A stretch of 28,375 nt of DNA from an uncultured Clostridia bacterium (GCA_938034165.1 CALHKP010000005.1:1-28375), one strand, 5' to 3'. Shown: positions 16,170 through 24,213, counted from the first letter of the stretch. The notes: generated by a model from the letters alone, not told the origin. Numbers and translations: made by a program.

Positions 16170-16727
16170 ATGGTAGAAGATGTAATAAAGAAACCTATAG
16201 CGGCAGCAATAAGAACTGAAGGGGATTTCAGTACGGCCCTGAGATCGAATGTAGACATAGTATTTTTGCTTCACTCAAATATAATGACTGTTAATCAGTG
16301 CATAAAGGAGATTCACAGTGCAGGCAAAAAAGTTTTTGTTCATGTGGATTTTGCCGAAGGAATAGGTAAAGATAAGGCCGGCCTTGAATTTCTTGCAAAG
16401 CAGGGGGTAGACGGTATTTTAACAACCAGAACAAATATTGTAAGAATGGCCAAGGAGTTTAACCTAATAACGGTGCAGCGCTTTTTCCTTGTTGACTCTC
16501 ACTCACTGGGAACTTCAGTTGAGTCAATTAAGATGTCAAAACCTGATATGATTGAGCTTATGCCCGGCATAGTAACCAAGAAGATTAGAGAGTTCGCTCA
16601 GACTGCAAAGATGCCTATAATCGCAGGCGGAATTGTAGAGACTGAAGAGGAGGTCAGAGCAGCCCTGGAGGCAGGTGCAACTATTGTATCTACCGGTGAA
16701 GCGGAGCTTTGGAACATAGACTTATAA
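16170..16727 (+). CDS. glpP: Glycerol-3-phosphate-responsive antiterminator
   Basis: 186 aa. GlpP-family proteins are TIM-barrel RNA-binding regulators that, with glycerol-3-phosphate bound, allow readthrough of leader terminators in glycerol-use operons. Seen here: P-I-A-A-A-I-R at the start, the D-I-V-F-L-L strand, K-V-F-V-H-V-D-F-A-E-G-I-G-K-D, G-I-L-T-T-R, Q-R-F-F-L-V-D-S, E-L-M-P-G-I and I-A-G-G-I-V-E-T, all typical of COG1954. The frame is open from 16101, but ATG 16170 has the ribosome site. No glpF, glpK or glpD gene is in the window, so any target lies elsewhere. The next gene starts 24 nt after the stop. Confidence 0.88.
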   Translation: MVEDVIKKPIAAAIRTEGDFSTALRSNVDIVFLLHSNIMTVNQCIKEIHSAGKKVFVHVDFAEGIGKDKAGLEFLAKQGVDGILTTRTNIVRMAKEFNLITVQRFFLVDSHSLGTSVESIKMSKPDMIELMPGIVTKKIREFAQTAKMPIIAGGIVETEEEVRAALEAGATIVSTGEAELWNIDL

Positions 16728-16751
16728 AGTAAAAAAGGGAGGGACTTTTCT

Positions 16752-18410
16752 ATGAAGATCAAATTTTGCGGAGCAGCAAGCGGAGTAACAGGTTCATGTC
16801 ATTTACTGACATCAGGGGAACACAAGGTATTGCTTGATTGTGGTCAGTTCCAGGGAGGAAAAGCACAAGAAGCGCTTAATTACGAACCGTTTCCTTTTAA
16901 TCCTGAAGAAATAGAATGCGTGATATTGTCACATGCACATATTGACCACTGCGGAAGATTGCCACTGCTTGTAAAGCAGGGATTCACAGGAAAAATTTAC
17001 TGTACTGATGCCACAGCCGACCTGCTGGATGTAATGCTTAAGGATAGCGGCTATATTCACGAAAAGGAAGCTGAATGGAAGAGCCGTAAGGCAGAGAGAG
17101 CGGGAAAACCTGCAGTAGAGCCACTGTATACCGTTAACGATGCGGTGGAAACTCTTAAGTATGTAGAGCCGATTCTGTATGATCAGCAGATTGCAATTAA
17201 TGATGACATGAATATCGTATTTAATGATGCGGGGCATATACTGGGATCTGCCATAACTGAGCTTTGGATTACAGAGGATTCCAAAGAGTCAAAGCTCGTA
17301 TTTTCCGGAGACTTGGGAATGACAGATAGGCCTATTCTCAGAGATCCAACCATAATCAAAAAAGCTGATTGTGTAATAATGGAAACTACTTACGGTAACA
17401 GAAACCATCCTGCAAATTCTGCGAGCATCGAACAGCTCATGGATATAGTCCTAAAGACAGTTAAAAGAGGCGGAAATGTTGTAATTCCTGCATTTGCAGT
17501 GGGAAGGACACAGGAACTCATATATGAATTCAACAGATTCTACGATCAGCACGATGAATATAGAAAAGCTTTGGATTCGCTAATGGTATATGTTGATAGC
17601 CCTATGGCAACAACTGCAACTGAAGTATTCAGAAGAAATGCACAGGTGTTTGACGATGAGACCAGAGAATTCATTCTCAACGGCGATAATCCGCTCGATT
17701 TCAAGAATCTGAAGTTTACGAGAACTACTCAGGAATCACAGTGGCTGAATATGGATCACCATCCAAAGGTAATTATTTCTGCCAGCGGTATGTGTGACGC
17801 CGGAAGAATCAGACATCACCTGAAGCACAATCTCTGGGATGCCAGAAACAGTGTAGTATTCGTCGGATATCAGGCTGAGGGAACTCTTGGAAGACGTCTG
17901 GTTGAGGGTGAGAAGAATATTACTCTGTTTGGTGAAGCTGTGCACGTAAATGCCGAGATATATAATCTGGAAGGCTTTTCCGGCCATGCGGATCAGAACG
18001 GACTTTACAGTTGGATTGCGAGCTTCACACAAAAACCTAAACAGGTATTCCTGGTACATGGTGAAAAACAGTCAAAAGAAGATTTTGGCAAGTTGATACA
18101 TGATCAGTTAGGTTACAATCCTGTTGTGGTGCAGGGAGTTTCTGAATTTGAACTGGATATGAATACGGCTGAAGTTATAAATACTGTTGAAGCTGACAAA
18201 GAAGGTGAACATTACGAAAATGTTCAGAAGGTAAGAGATGAAATCGCCGATATTCATGATTCTCTTGAATACATTCTTTACAATGCCAACCTTGCAATCG
18301 GCGAAGAGCTCCCTGAAAGCAAGATTATTGAAATTAACAATGTACTTCAGGAACTTGAAAAGGCAACTATGAATCTAGGTTCTAAGATTACTGAAGAAGC
18401 TGACCGCTAA
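16752..18410 (+). CDS. Beta-CASP metallo-beta-lactamase-fold RNA-processing-type hydrolase
   Basis: 552 aa. The zinc site H-A-H-I-D-H is at residues 61-66, followed by D-A-G-H-I-L-G-S, F-S-G-D-L-G and the beta-CASP insertion with D-S-P-M-A-T-T-A-T-E. Next come I-S-A-S-G-M-C-D-A-G-R, G-Y-Q-A-E-G-T-L-G-R and the RMMBL segment with F-S-G-H-A-D and F-L-V-H-G-E. This is the YSH1/CPSF73-like bacterial group: a predicted exonuclease or endonuclease acting on RNA. A C-terminal helical extension of about 70 residues follows the RMMBL motif. The ribosome site AAGGGAGGG lies upstream. It is cotranscribed with glpP and reads on towards udk. Confidence 0.88.
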   Translation: MKIKFCGAASGVTGSCHLLTSGEHKVLLDCGQFQGGKAQEALNYEPFPFNPEEIECVILSHAHIDHCGRLPLLVKQGFTGKIYCTDATADLLDVMLKDSGYIHEKEAEWKSRKAERAGKPAVEPLYTVNDAVETLKYVEPILYDQQIAINDDMNIVFNDAGHILGSAITELWITEDSKESKLVFSGDLGMTDRPILRDPTIIKKADCVIMETTYGNRNHPANSASIEQLMDIVLKTVKRGGNVVIPAFAVGRTQELIYEFNRFYDQHDEYRKALDSLMVYVDSPMATTATEVFRRNAQVFDDETREFILNGDNPLDFKNLKFTRTTQESQWLNMDHHPKVIISASGMCDAGRIRHHLKHNLWDARNSVVFVGYQAEGTLGRRLVEGEKNITLFGEAVHVNAEIYNLEGFSGHADQNGLYSWIASFTQKPKQVFLVHGEKQSKEDFGKLIHDQLGYNPVVVQGVSEFELDMNTAEVINTVEADKEGEHYENVQKVRDEIADIHDSLEYILYNANLAIGEELPESKIIEINNVLQELEKATMNLGSKITEEADR

Positions 18411-18422
18411 AAGGTTGTGGGC

Positions 18423-18498
18423 AACCGGTCGCCCGCTGAGCTACAGAGGCGGAGAACAGGAACCGGTCGCCTGCTGAGTTGCGGAGGCGGAATAAATC
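18423..18498 (+). repeat. GC-rich 38-bp direct repeat between the beta-CASP gene and udk
   Basis: Two 38-bp units lie head to tail at 18423-18460 and 18461-18498. The first 31 bases differ at only four positions; both begin AACCGGTCGCC and contain AGGCGG. A shorter degenerate third copy with TTGCCCG and AGGCGG runs to about 18527. Each copy can pair CGCC with GGCG. The stretch is clearly richer in G+C than all surrounding DNA. It lies in the untranslated spacer of a probable operon. An overlapping 67-codon frame (18417-18620) has no ribosome site and is not proposed as a gene. Confidence 0.75.
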
Positions 18499-18534
18499 GA
18501 AACTTTTGCCCGAGGCGGCGGAAAGGGAATTTGG

Positions 18535-19161
18535 ATGAAAGATGCAATTGTAATCGGTATTGCCGGAGGTACGGGCTCAGGCAAAAGTACCATGATAAAC
18601 AAAATCAAGGATCAGTTTAATGATGCTGTGACAATTCTAAGCCATGATTTTTATTACAAGGCACATGATGAGCTGACATATGAGGAGAGGACTCAGCTCA
18701 ATTACGATCACCCGAACGCATTTGATACTGATTTGATGATAGAACATATCAACAGATTAAAAAACGGAGAATGTATTGAAAGACCGGTTTATGATTTTAC
18801 AATTCATAACAGGAGAGAAGAAACTATTACAGTGATTCCTTCCAAGGTCATAATTGTAGAGGGAATTCTCATTTTCGAAAATGAGGAGCTCAGAAATCTG
18901 TGCGACATAAAAGTTTTCATTGATACTGACGCTGACGTTAGAATTATCAGGCGCATTCTCAGAGATGTGGAAGAAAGAGGCAGAACCTTGGAATCTGTTG
19001 TAAATCAGTATCTGACAACGGTTAAACTGATGCACGAACAGTTTGTTGAGCCAAGCAAAAAATATGTTGATATTATAATACCGGAAGGCGGTTTCAATGT
19101 GGTTGCAGTAGAAATGCTCAACCAGAGGATTCACGCTTTGTTAAATGAAAACGAAATATAA
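18535..19161 (+). CDS. udk: Uridine kinase
   Basis: 208-aa pyrimidine-salvage enzyme that phosphorylates uridine and cytidine using ATP or GTP. Walker A G-G-T-G-S-G-K17-S-T is at 11-19. The substrate region includes S-H-D-F-Y-Y-K, the N-Y-D-H-P-N-A-F-D motif, R-P-V-Y-D-F and V-E-G-I-L-I-F, followed by the lid R-R-I-L-R-D-V-E-E-R-G-R. Length is normal. The ribosome site AAAGGGA (18522-18528) lies within the tail of the GC-rich repeat region. It ends the transcript, with a strong terminator 68 nt downstream. Confidence 0.95.
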   Translation: MKDAIVIGIAGGTGSGKSTMINKIKDQFNDAVTILSHDFYYKAHDELTYEERTQLNYDHPNAFDTDLMIEHINRLKNGECIERPVYDFTIHNRREETITVIPSKVIIVEGILIFENEELRNLCDIKVFIDTDADVRIIRRILRDVEERGRTLESVVNQYLTTVKLMHEQFVEPSKKYVDIIIPEGGFNVVAVEMLNQRIHALLNENEI

Positions 19162-19228
19162 TGTGTAGTTTATGGAACTGTCTACAAAATGGTTCCTAAA
19201 TTAACATGTAGGTTTCCAAAGTTATGAT

Positions 19229-19268
19229 ACCTGCGTTTCAATCGAAAGATTGGAATGCAGGTTTTTTT
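19229..19268 (+). terminator. Rho-independent terminator after udk
   Basis: A 14-bp stem (19230-19243 with 19248-19261, including two G-U pairs) closes a GAAA tetraloop and is followed by seven T (19262-19268). It insulates udk from the Tad-like cluster. The rest of 19162-19384 holds only the promoter and operator described next. Confidence 0.93.
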
Positions 19269-19329
19269 GTCCTTGCTTACGGTTGAGAAATTGTGCGGAT
19301 TTTCTCTTATTGGATTTCAAACGAATGTA

Positions 19330-19358
19330 TTGACAAGATTTACCAAAAATGGTAAAAA
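19330..19358 (+). promoter_or_regulatory. Promoter of the Tad-like cluster
   Basis: Perfect TTGACA (19330-19335), 17-bp spacer, weak -10 TAAAAA (19353-19358). A strong -35 with a poor -10 and repeated elements inside the spacer point to regulated expression. A GGAGG ribosome site follows before ATG 19385. Confidence 0.55.
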
Positions 19359-19366
19359 TAGGTAAA
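19339..19366 (+). promoter_or_regulatory. Possible operator: TTTACC/GGTAAA repeats over the spacer and -10 box
   Basis: TTTACCA (19339-19345) and TGGTAAA (19350-19356) form a perfect 7-bp palindrome with a 4-bp centre. Another GGTAAA follows at 19361-19366, in direct repeat exactly 10 bp from the one at 19351. A protein bound here would cover the spacer, the -10 box and the start point. The regulator is unknown. Confidence 0.5.
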
Positions 19367-19384
19367 AGGAAGGAGGCGTCTTAA

Positions 19385-19786
19385 ATGGCTAGAGAATGGC
19401 AACAGACAAAAATGAAGGAATATCTTATGCCGGATGCAGTATATTATCAATGCATTTGGGCTGTGAGAGATCTGGACAGAATGGAAAAAAGAGCGAGGGA
19501 ACTCAAACAGACTTTCAGAAGTGAAAAATCAAGCATGTTATGCGAATCCAAGGTTTGTTATGATATTTCCAAACCGACGGAGCGTGATGCAGTGGAGCTT
19601 ATTATCCTGGAAGAGCGAATAGAAGCAATAAAGGCAGCACTTTCTATAGTTCCGGACAAATACAAAAGATATGTAATGAGTAATGTGGTAATGAAAAACA
19701 ACGGGACAACTTTTCCTGACAGAGTATGGAGGGTATGGAAACAAAAATTTCTTTATACAGTCGCAAAGAATTTGTCGCTTATGTAA
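19385..19786 (+). CDS. Small phage-type (ArpU/RinA-like) regulator, tentative
   Basis: 133 aa. Helical, with charged N-terminal and central parts (R-D-L-D-R-M-E-K-R and I-L-E-E-R-I-E-A-I-K-A-A-L). The last 30 residues read P-D-R-V-W-R-V-W-K-Q-K-F-L-Y-T-V-A-K-N-L. Small late-gene transcription regulators of Firmicute phages often end in a similar W-K-x-W-K-Q-x-F-x-Y-x-V-A motif. The match is from memory and the function is not established; an assembly role in the Tad cluster is also possible. It is the first gene behind the regulated promoter, with a GGAGG ribosome site, and 24 nt separate it from the CpaB-like gene. Confidence 0.45.
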   Translation: MAREWQQTKMKEYLMPDAVYYQCIWAVRDLDRMEKRARELKQTFRSEKSSMLCESKVCYDISKPTERDAVELIILEERIEAIKAALSIVPDKYKRYVMSNVVMKNNGTTFPDRVWRVWKQKFLYTVAKNLSLM

Positions 19787-19810
19787 CCGATAAATTTGGA
19801 GGATAGTATA

Positions 19811-20350
19811 ATGCGACACAGATTGATTGGAATTGGCGTTTTATTATTTGCAATTATGCTTTTATGGAGCTGGAACAGCTTTGGTCGGGAGAAATTTTCC
19901 AAAAACTCAGTTCCGGTATTAAAGGAAGACATATACACCGGTGATGTTCTTTCCGAGGACATCATAGTGTATAAGCGCATCGATACTGATGAAAAAGTTA
20001 TTACAAAAAATAATGTTAAGGCGTATATAGGCAGAGAGGCGAAGCATTATGTTCATAAAGGGATGCCATTGTTTAGTGAATATTTTCCGGATAAGGACAC
20101 GGATCCGAATATTTTAAGGGACAGGGTGGCGGTTTCGCTTTCATCACATCATATATACAATTTTACAGGCAAATACAAAAAAGGAGACAGAGTTATTTTG
20201 TTTTCGAAAAAGGAAATAATTCTTGAGGCTGTTGTAAGCGGTGTGAGCGAGGATGAAAAGACAATAGAGGTGATTTCCGATAAGGCAGGAGCAGGCAGAA
20301 TAAGCGAAATTTTGTCCGAAGGAAATAAAATAGTAATTGCAAGGGGTTAA
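19811..20350 (+). CDS. SAF-domain protein, CpaB/RcpC-like Flp pilus assembly protein
   Basis: 179 aa. One N-terminal membrane segment (about 6-21) is followed by an extracytoplasmic SAF-like domain: V-P-V-L-K-E-D-I-Y-T-G-D-V-L-S-E-D-I-I, then Y-V-H-K-G-M-P-L. CpaB-type proteins stabilise Tad/Flp pilus assembly. The frame opens at TTG 19796, but ATG 19811 is preferred because GGAGG (19798-19802) lies 8 nt before it. The second half (G-K-Y-K-K-G-D-R-V-I-L-F) is a short beta-rich domain. It is shorter than proteobacterial CpaB (about 250-300 aa), as expected in Gram-positive loci that lack a secretin. TadZ begins 5 nt after its stop. Confidence 0.65.
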   Translation: MRHRLIGIGVLLFAIMLLWSWNSFGREKFSKNSVPVLKEDIYTGDVLSEDIIVYKRIDTDEKVITKNNVKAYIGREAKHYVHKGMPLFSEYFPDKDTDPNILRDRVAVSLSSHHIYNFTGKYKKGDRVILFSKKEIILEAVVSGVSEDEKTIEVISDKAGAGRISEILSEGNKIVIARG

Positions 20351-20355
20351 GGGTT

Positions 20356-21093
20356 ATGAAGTACATTTCTTTTTTTGGGGGAGATTCAAAGACAGGTGCG
20401 ACGAGTATTGCTTATTGTGTGGCTGAGAGACTCTCTTCCATGAATTATAAGACGCTGATGATTTTTGCCAGCGGCAGATCATCCAGATCACTGTCCGGGA
20501 AGAATTTCAGGTATTCTATAGACGATATAAAGGCTGCGATTATTTCCGGCAAGGTTACAGCAGATGATGTAATGCATATAACAGAAAAAGTAGGCAGGCT
20601 GCATGTTATTAACGATGTAAGAAATACTTTTACTTCCAAGCTTTTTCCGCTTGATACTTTTGAGAGGTTAAGTGTTATAGGAGATTATTACGATTATGTA
20701 GTAATTGATGCGGGCAACCGTTTTGAAAATGCTATGACCGTCTCGGCACTTAATGTTTCGCATCAGCGTTTTTTCCTGCTAAATCAGAATCAGGTTTCCA
20801 TAGGAAGATTTATTGAAACGGACGAATATGTTTTGAGGCAGATGAACAAAGACATCGAAATTATACTGAATATGTGCAGGAAAAACATTGCGCTCCACCG
20901 AAAAAAGGAGATTGAAGCACTGGTAAAGAGAGAAATACGTTATGAAATTCCATATGGTGGAGATGCATGTATCTATGATGACAGTTTTAGTGAAATATTA
21001 TCAAAGAAAAAATGTCGTAAGGTGGTGAGTGTAATTGCAGCAGACATTGCCGGAAGGCCTGATTCTAAATCAGGAAACGGATTTTTCTCTTGA
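20356..21093 (+). CDS. TadZ/CpaE-like MinD-superfamily protein with degenerate P-loop
   Basis: 245 aa. The start F-F-G-G-D-S-K-T-G-A-T-S-I-A aligns with the MinD/ParA Walker A region, but the P-loop lysine position is Ala15. This is the same kind of change seen in TadZ/CpaE localisation factors, which bind nucleotide weakly or not at all. A Walker B-like strand Y-D-Y-V-V-I-D-A-G-N-R-F is at about residues 112-123. The protein probably places the Tad ATPase at the membrane. Its 3' end overlaps the proposed TTG start of tadA (21035) by 59 nt in another frame. AAGGTGG within its 3' end would be the tadA ribosome site. Confidence 0.65.
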   Translation: MKYISFFGGDSKTGATSIAYCVAERLSSMNYKTLMIFASGRSSRSLSGKNFRYSIDDIKAAIISGKVTADDVMHITEKVGRLHVINDVRNTFTSKLFPLDTFERLSVIGDYYDYVVIDAGNRFENAMTVSALNVSHQRFFLLNQNQVSIGRFIETDEYVLRQMNKDIEIILNMCRKNIALHRKKEIEALVKREIRYEIPYGGDACIYDDSFSEILSKKKCRKVVSVIAADIAGRPDSKSGNGFFS

Positions 21094-22518
21094 AGAGTAT
21101 CTAGGAAGGCTCAAGAGCAGTGAAAATCCGGTAACGAACAGAACTCTTTTAAAAATGTATGTGCAATAATCGAGGAATTATTTGAGCGTGAGTGGGAGCA
21201 TACTGATGAGATTGCAAAAAGTATAAAGCTTGAGCGTGAGAAAAGAGCAATTATGGGCTATGAATCCGAGATGAATTATTACAAAGAAAAAATCAAGGAG
21301 ATGCTCATAAATTTGAAACTTACGGATGTGAAACCACCAAATTGGTTTCCAAATCTGTCAGAGGCGATCTTTGCAGAACTTTACGGTCTTTCAGGGCTTG
21401 CTCCGTGGGCGTATGATATGGAAAGCAAATATGAAAAATCGCCATCTGCAAAACTCATAGGTGATAGGTTGTATTGCCTGATAGATGGGAAAGAAGTCCT
21501 GCAACCGCAGAAAATACCGTTAGAGAGGCGAAATAAGCTTAAGAGAGCACTTCTTATGGCGACACCTGCCGAGAGAACAGAATACGGATATCACGAGGTT
21601 TACCTCAGAAACGGTATAAGAATTACGATTTATTCAGGTAGCAGAACTAAAGAGCAGCAGGATATTATGGTTTTCCGAAAATACATCCTGAAAAAACTGG
21701 ATTTTGACAGCCTTATTGAGTACGGCACAATTCCTGAATCTGCAAAACCCATCTTTCTTAAGATGATAGAAATTGGATTTAACGTTATATTTGCAGGAAG
21801 AGTAAGGTCGGGAAAAACGACAATGCTTCAGATATGGCAGTGCTGTGAGGATAAAAGTCTCGAAGGCGTTGCTGTTGCAACGGATCCGGAAACCAAGTGG
21901 CATATTTTGATGCCGGAGGCTCCGATTATGCAATTGATAGCCGACGGCGATGAGCTTGAGCTTGTTGCAAAATCTTTGCTCAGAGGGGATAATGATTATA
22001 TTTTGCTTGAGGAGATGCGTGATGCAGCGGCATTTAAGCTGGCTCTTGATATAACTTCTACGGGTACGGTAAGGAGCAAAGCTACGATTCATGATAATGA
22101 TGGCATAAGTGTTCCCTACAAGATGGCATCGAAGATTGTCCAGAAATACGGAGGGAGGATAAATCCTGTAATAGCACAGATATATAGTAATTTTGATTAT
22201 GTTATAGAACTGTGTCAGCATCCGTATGATCCTAAGAGAAAAGTAGTTAAGGGAATAGTAGAATATTCCTATGACAAAATGCGTGATGAAGTTTACGGAG
22301 ATTACATTTGCAGATATGATTTTGATTCTGACTGCTGGTTATGGAGAACTCATATGGCTGAAGAAAAGTACGAAAAGTTCTCGGGGCTCGGAAAAGAAAT
22401 TAAAGAACTGGAAAACATGTTGAAAAAACTTGAGACAACGAACCCGGCGGTAATAAAAAATCCTGAGTTATGGAGCATATCTCCGTCTTATTATGAAAAG
22501 AGGGTAGAATATGTATGA
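21035..22518 (+). CDS. TadA/CpaF-family pilus ATPase, read through a -1 frameshift
   Basis: The ATPase core is plain: Walker A G-R-V-R-S-G-K-T-T, Asp-box-like A-T-D-P-E-T-K, Walker B I-L-L-E-E-M-R-D-A-A-A-F, then T-G-T-V-R-S-K-A-T-I-H. This matches secretion ATPases that power Tad pili. In the core frame the first usual start is ATG 21253, which has no good ribosome site and would cut off the N-terminal helical region. An upstream frame starts at TTG 21035 (ribosome site AAGGTGG at 21019-21025) and encodes 40 residues including D-F-S-L-E-E-Y-L-G-R-L. It reaches the heptamer T TTA AAA (21148-21154) and stops at TAA 21167-21169. A -1 shift at the heptamer joins the two into about 494 aa, a normal length. 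Alternatives: one base missing from the A5 run, or an inactivating mutation. The end overlaps tadB by 8 nt. Confidence 0.7.
21148..21154 (+). promoter_or_regulatory. Candidate -1 frameshift heptamer T TTA AAA in tadA
   Basis: In the upstream frame the codons are TTA (21149-21151) and AAA (21152-21154) preceded by T, the X XXY YYZ pattern of -1 slippery sites. After slipping, the next codon is AAT (21154-21156) and the frame stays open to 22518. A weak AT-only stem (AATAAT 21165-21170 with ATTATT 21177-21182) begins 10 nt downstream. No ribosome-site-like stimulator is seen just upstream. Confidence 0.4.
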
Positions 22519-23458
22519 CATAATAATTATGTTTACGGCGCTAAGCGGGATAAGTATATTCTTCAGTGAAGAGCTACAAGGAATTTTCTATGCAATCAGG
22601 CAGCGTCTTAAGATAAACAGAAATATAAAGGCTGTAGTAAGCAGTGCATCTACAAAGCGGTATGGAAAGGTTGGAACGCACGTAAGAATGATGATAGAAG
22701 GGGCTGAAATGACAAAAGTTTTTCCTTCAGTAGAAAAATTTTTTCTGATTTCTGCAATCTTCGGGTGCGGTGTTTTTATTATGCTGTACAGTTTTCTTCA
22801 TTTTAAAGTTTCGCTAGCGGCGGGTACCATATCGGGATGCATGCCATACTATCTTGTCCTCGTTAGGCTTAAAATCAGAAGAACCTACGGTTCCAGAGAA
22901 GGGGACGTTCTCATCTTTGAGATATTGAACAATTACAGAATTCAGAGTTTTAATATGAGGGAAGCAATAGAGTATACGGCGCTGAATATTGAAAATGCAC
23001 CTGTTTCCAAGTCTGTTCTGATAAATTTGTCCAAACACCTTAATCTCGCTTCATCTGAGGTTGAAATTAATCGGGCACTGGACAGCTTTAAGTATTCTTT
23101 TGATACTGCATGGGCAAATATACTCGCATCTAATATATTTTTTGCTGTTTATCGTGGAATCAGAGTTGAAAAAAGTCTTGAAGCATTGAGTAGCAGTGTT
23201 AGCAAAGGCAGGCAGATAGTGGAATATGAGAAAAGAGAAAACTACGAGGCGTGGATTATGATTAAATATCTCGCTCCGGTCAGCTATATTCTTTCTATAT
23301 TCGGAGGAATGTACTTTTTTGATTTATCCCTGAGAAAATTTATCTATTACCAGTTTGAAACAGAAACAGGAATTAAATGGTTTTTTATATCAGTACTTAT
23401 ATATTTCATTTCTGTAGGATTATCAAAGCTTGCAGCCAGTGAAAAAATGGACATCTAG
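22511..23458 (+). CDS. TadB-like type II secretion F-domain membrane protein
   Basis: 315 aa. Hydrophobic segments lie at about 2-20, 73-93, 97-115, 252-270 and 284-303. A cytoplasmic helical domain between the second and third groups contains F-E-I-L-N-N-Y-R-I-Q-S-F-N-M-R-E-A-I-E-Y-T and V-E-K-S-L-E-A-L. That layout matches TadB inner-membrane platform proteins, which anchor the ATPase. The ATG overlaps the tadA stop by 8 nt, so translation is coupled. Identification rests on topology and position more than on strong motifs. Confidence 0.6.
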   Translation: MYDIIIMFTALSGISIFFSEELQGIFYAIRQRLKINRNIKAVVSSASTKRYGKVGTHVRMMIEGAEMTKVFPSVEKFFLISAIFGCGVFIMLYSFLHFKVSLAAGTISGCMPYYLVLVRLKIRRTYGSREGDVLIFEILNNYRIQSFNMREAIEYTALNIENAPVSKSVLINLSKHLNLASSEVEINRALDSFKYSFDTAWANILASNIFFAVYRGIRVEKSLEALSSSVSKGRQIVEYEKRENYEAWIMIKYLAPVSYILSIFGGMYFFDLSLRKFIYYQFETETGIKWFFISVLIYFISVGLSKLAASEKMDI

Positions 23459-23481
23459 TGTTTCGGAGAAAATATCGATAA

Positions 23482-24036
23482 ATGGTTATTATAAATAGGT
23501 TAAAAAGGAAAAAAGGGCTATCTAAGAGCATTAAAATATCAATGGCAGGTATAAGGCTGCGTTTCAATGAAAACGGATTTGAAAAGGAAATTTACAATAG
23601 CTGTCTTACCTTGAAGAATTTGTCGTATACAAATAGAGATATGCCTTTGTCATGCGATTTCATTCTTGAGGAGCTTATGAAAAACAGTAAACTGATAAAG
23701 GATATTTATGCAGAGATGCTTTCCCTTTATCGAAGTGGGTATGACGAAGAGGCATTTTCTGTGATGTACAAAAAGGTACCTCTTAAGACTGCAAAGAATT
23801 TCAGCATGATTTTATCCAAAATAGATAAGATTAATCCGAATGAAATGATTTCTTATATGACTTCTTTTGAAAAAACTTTAAGTGAAAGCAGGCTGACGAA
23901 GGGAATAAAAAGAACTGAGAAAAGAAGCTTTTTGATTACTACGCTCGCTACGATATGTGTATTTGCAGTGCTTATTAACTTTGTTGCAGTTGTGGTATTC
24001 ACAGGTGCTATTGACATGATGGGAGCTATTTTCTAA
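23482..24036 (+). CDS. Half-size TadC-like membrane protein
   Basis: 184 aa. It consists of a basic, helical cytoplasmic part (about 1-145) and a C-terminal hydrophobic stretch of about 35 residues. A complete TadC normally has about 300 aa with an N-terminal membrane pair and a second pair at the end. Here the first half is missing, and the spacer before it (23459-23481) cannot hold it, so this is a reduced form rather than a recent truncation visible in sequence. The call depends on its place after tadB and on the helical pattern (S-F-E-K-T-L-S-E-S-R-L-T-K-G). A GGAGAA ribosome site lies 11 nt upstream of ATG 23482. Confidence 0.5.
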   Translation: MVIINRLKRKKGLSKSIKISMAGIRLRFNENGFEKEIYNSCLTLKNLSYTNRDMPLSCDFILEELMKNSKLIKDIYAEMLSLYRSGYDEEAFSVMYKKVPLKTAKNFSMILSKIDKINPNEMISYMTSFEKTLSESRLTKGIKRTEKRSFLITTLATICVFAVLINFVAVVVFTGAIDMMGAIF

Positions 24037-24053
24037 GAAAACAGGGGGAGAAA

Positions 24054-24212
24054 ATGAAGAATTTGATAATTATAATCGGAACGATTTTGCTCGGTGCAAT
24101 TATTGTTAACACGCTGGTTTTGGGCGATGGAAATTCGTTGAAAGGAGCAGCGGAAAATCTGATTGATCAGGGTGTTACTAGCATTGATTCACTGAAAATA
24201 GGAGGCGAATAG
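24054..24212 (+). CDS. Tiny membrane protein 1 (Flp pilin candidate), 52 aa
   Basis: M-K-N-L-I-I-I-I-G-T then a hydrophobic helix to about residue 23, followed by G-D-G-N-S-L-K-G-A-A-E-N-L-I-D-Q. Strong ribosome site GGGGGAG (24043-24049). It is closely similar to the next small gene. Small size, N-terminal hydrophobic helix and position after tadC suggest the Flp-type pilin or a related structural subunit. It lacks the usual leader with a clear prepilin peptidase site (G followed by x4-E-Y), so the role is inference. Confidence 0.65.
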   Translation: MKNLIIIIGTILLGAIIVNTLVLGDGNSLKGAAENLIDQGVTSIDSLKIGGE

Positions 24213-24213
24213 T

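Noticed and set aside
16728..16751. GlpP target antiterminator in front of the beta-CASP gene
   Set aside because: The gap is 24 nt and contains only a ribosome site; no hairpin terminator is present.
18423..18527. CRISPR array
   Set aside because: The repeats are directly adjacent without unique spacers, only two to three copies exist, and no cas genes are present.
18417..18620. 67-codon plus-strand frame over the GC-rich repeat
   Set aside because: No ribosome site, composition dictated by the repeat, and it overlaps the start of udk in another frame.
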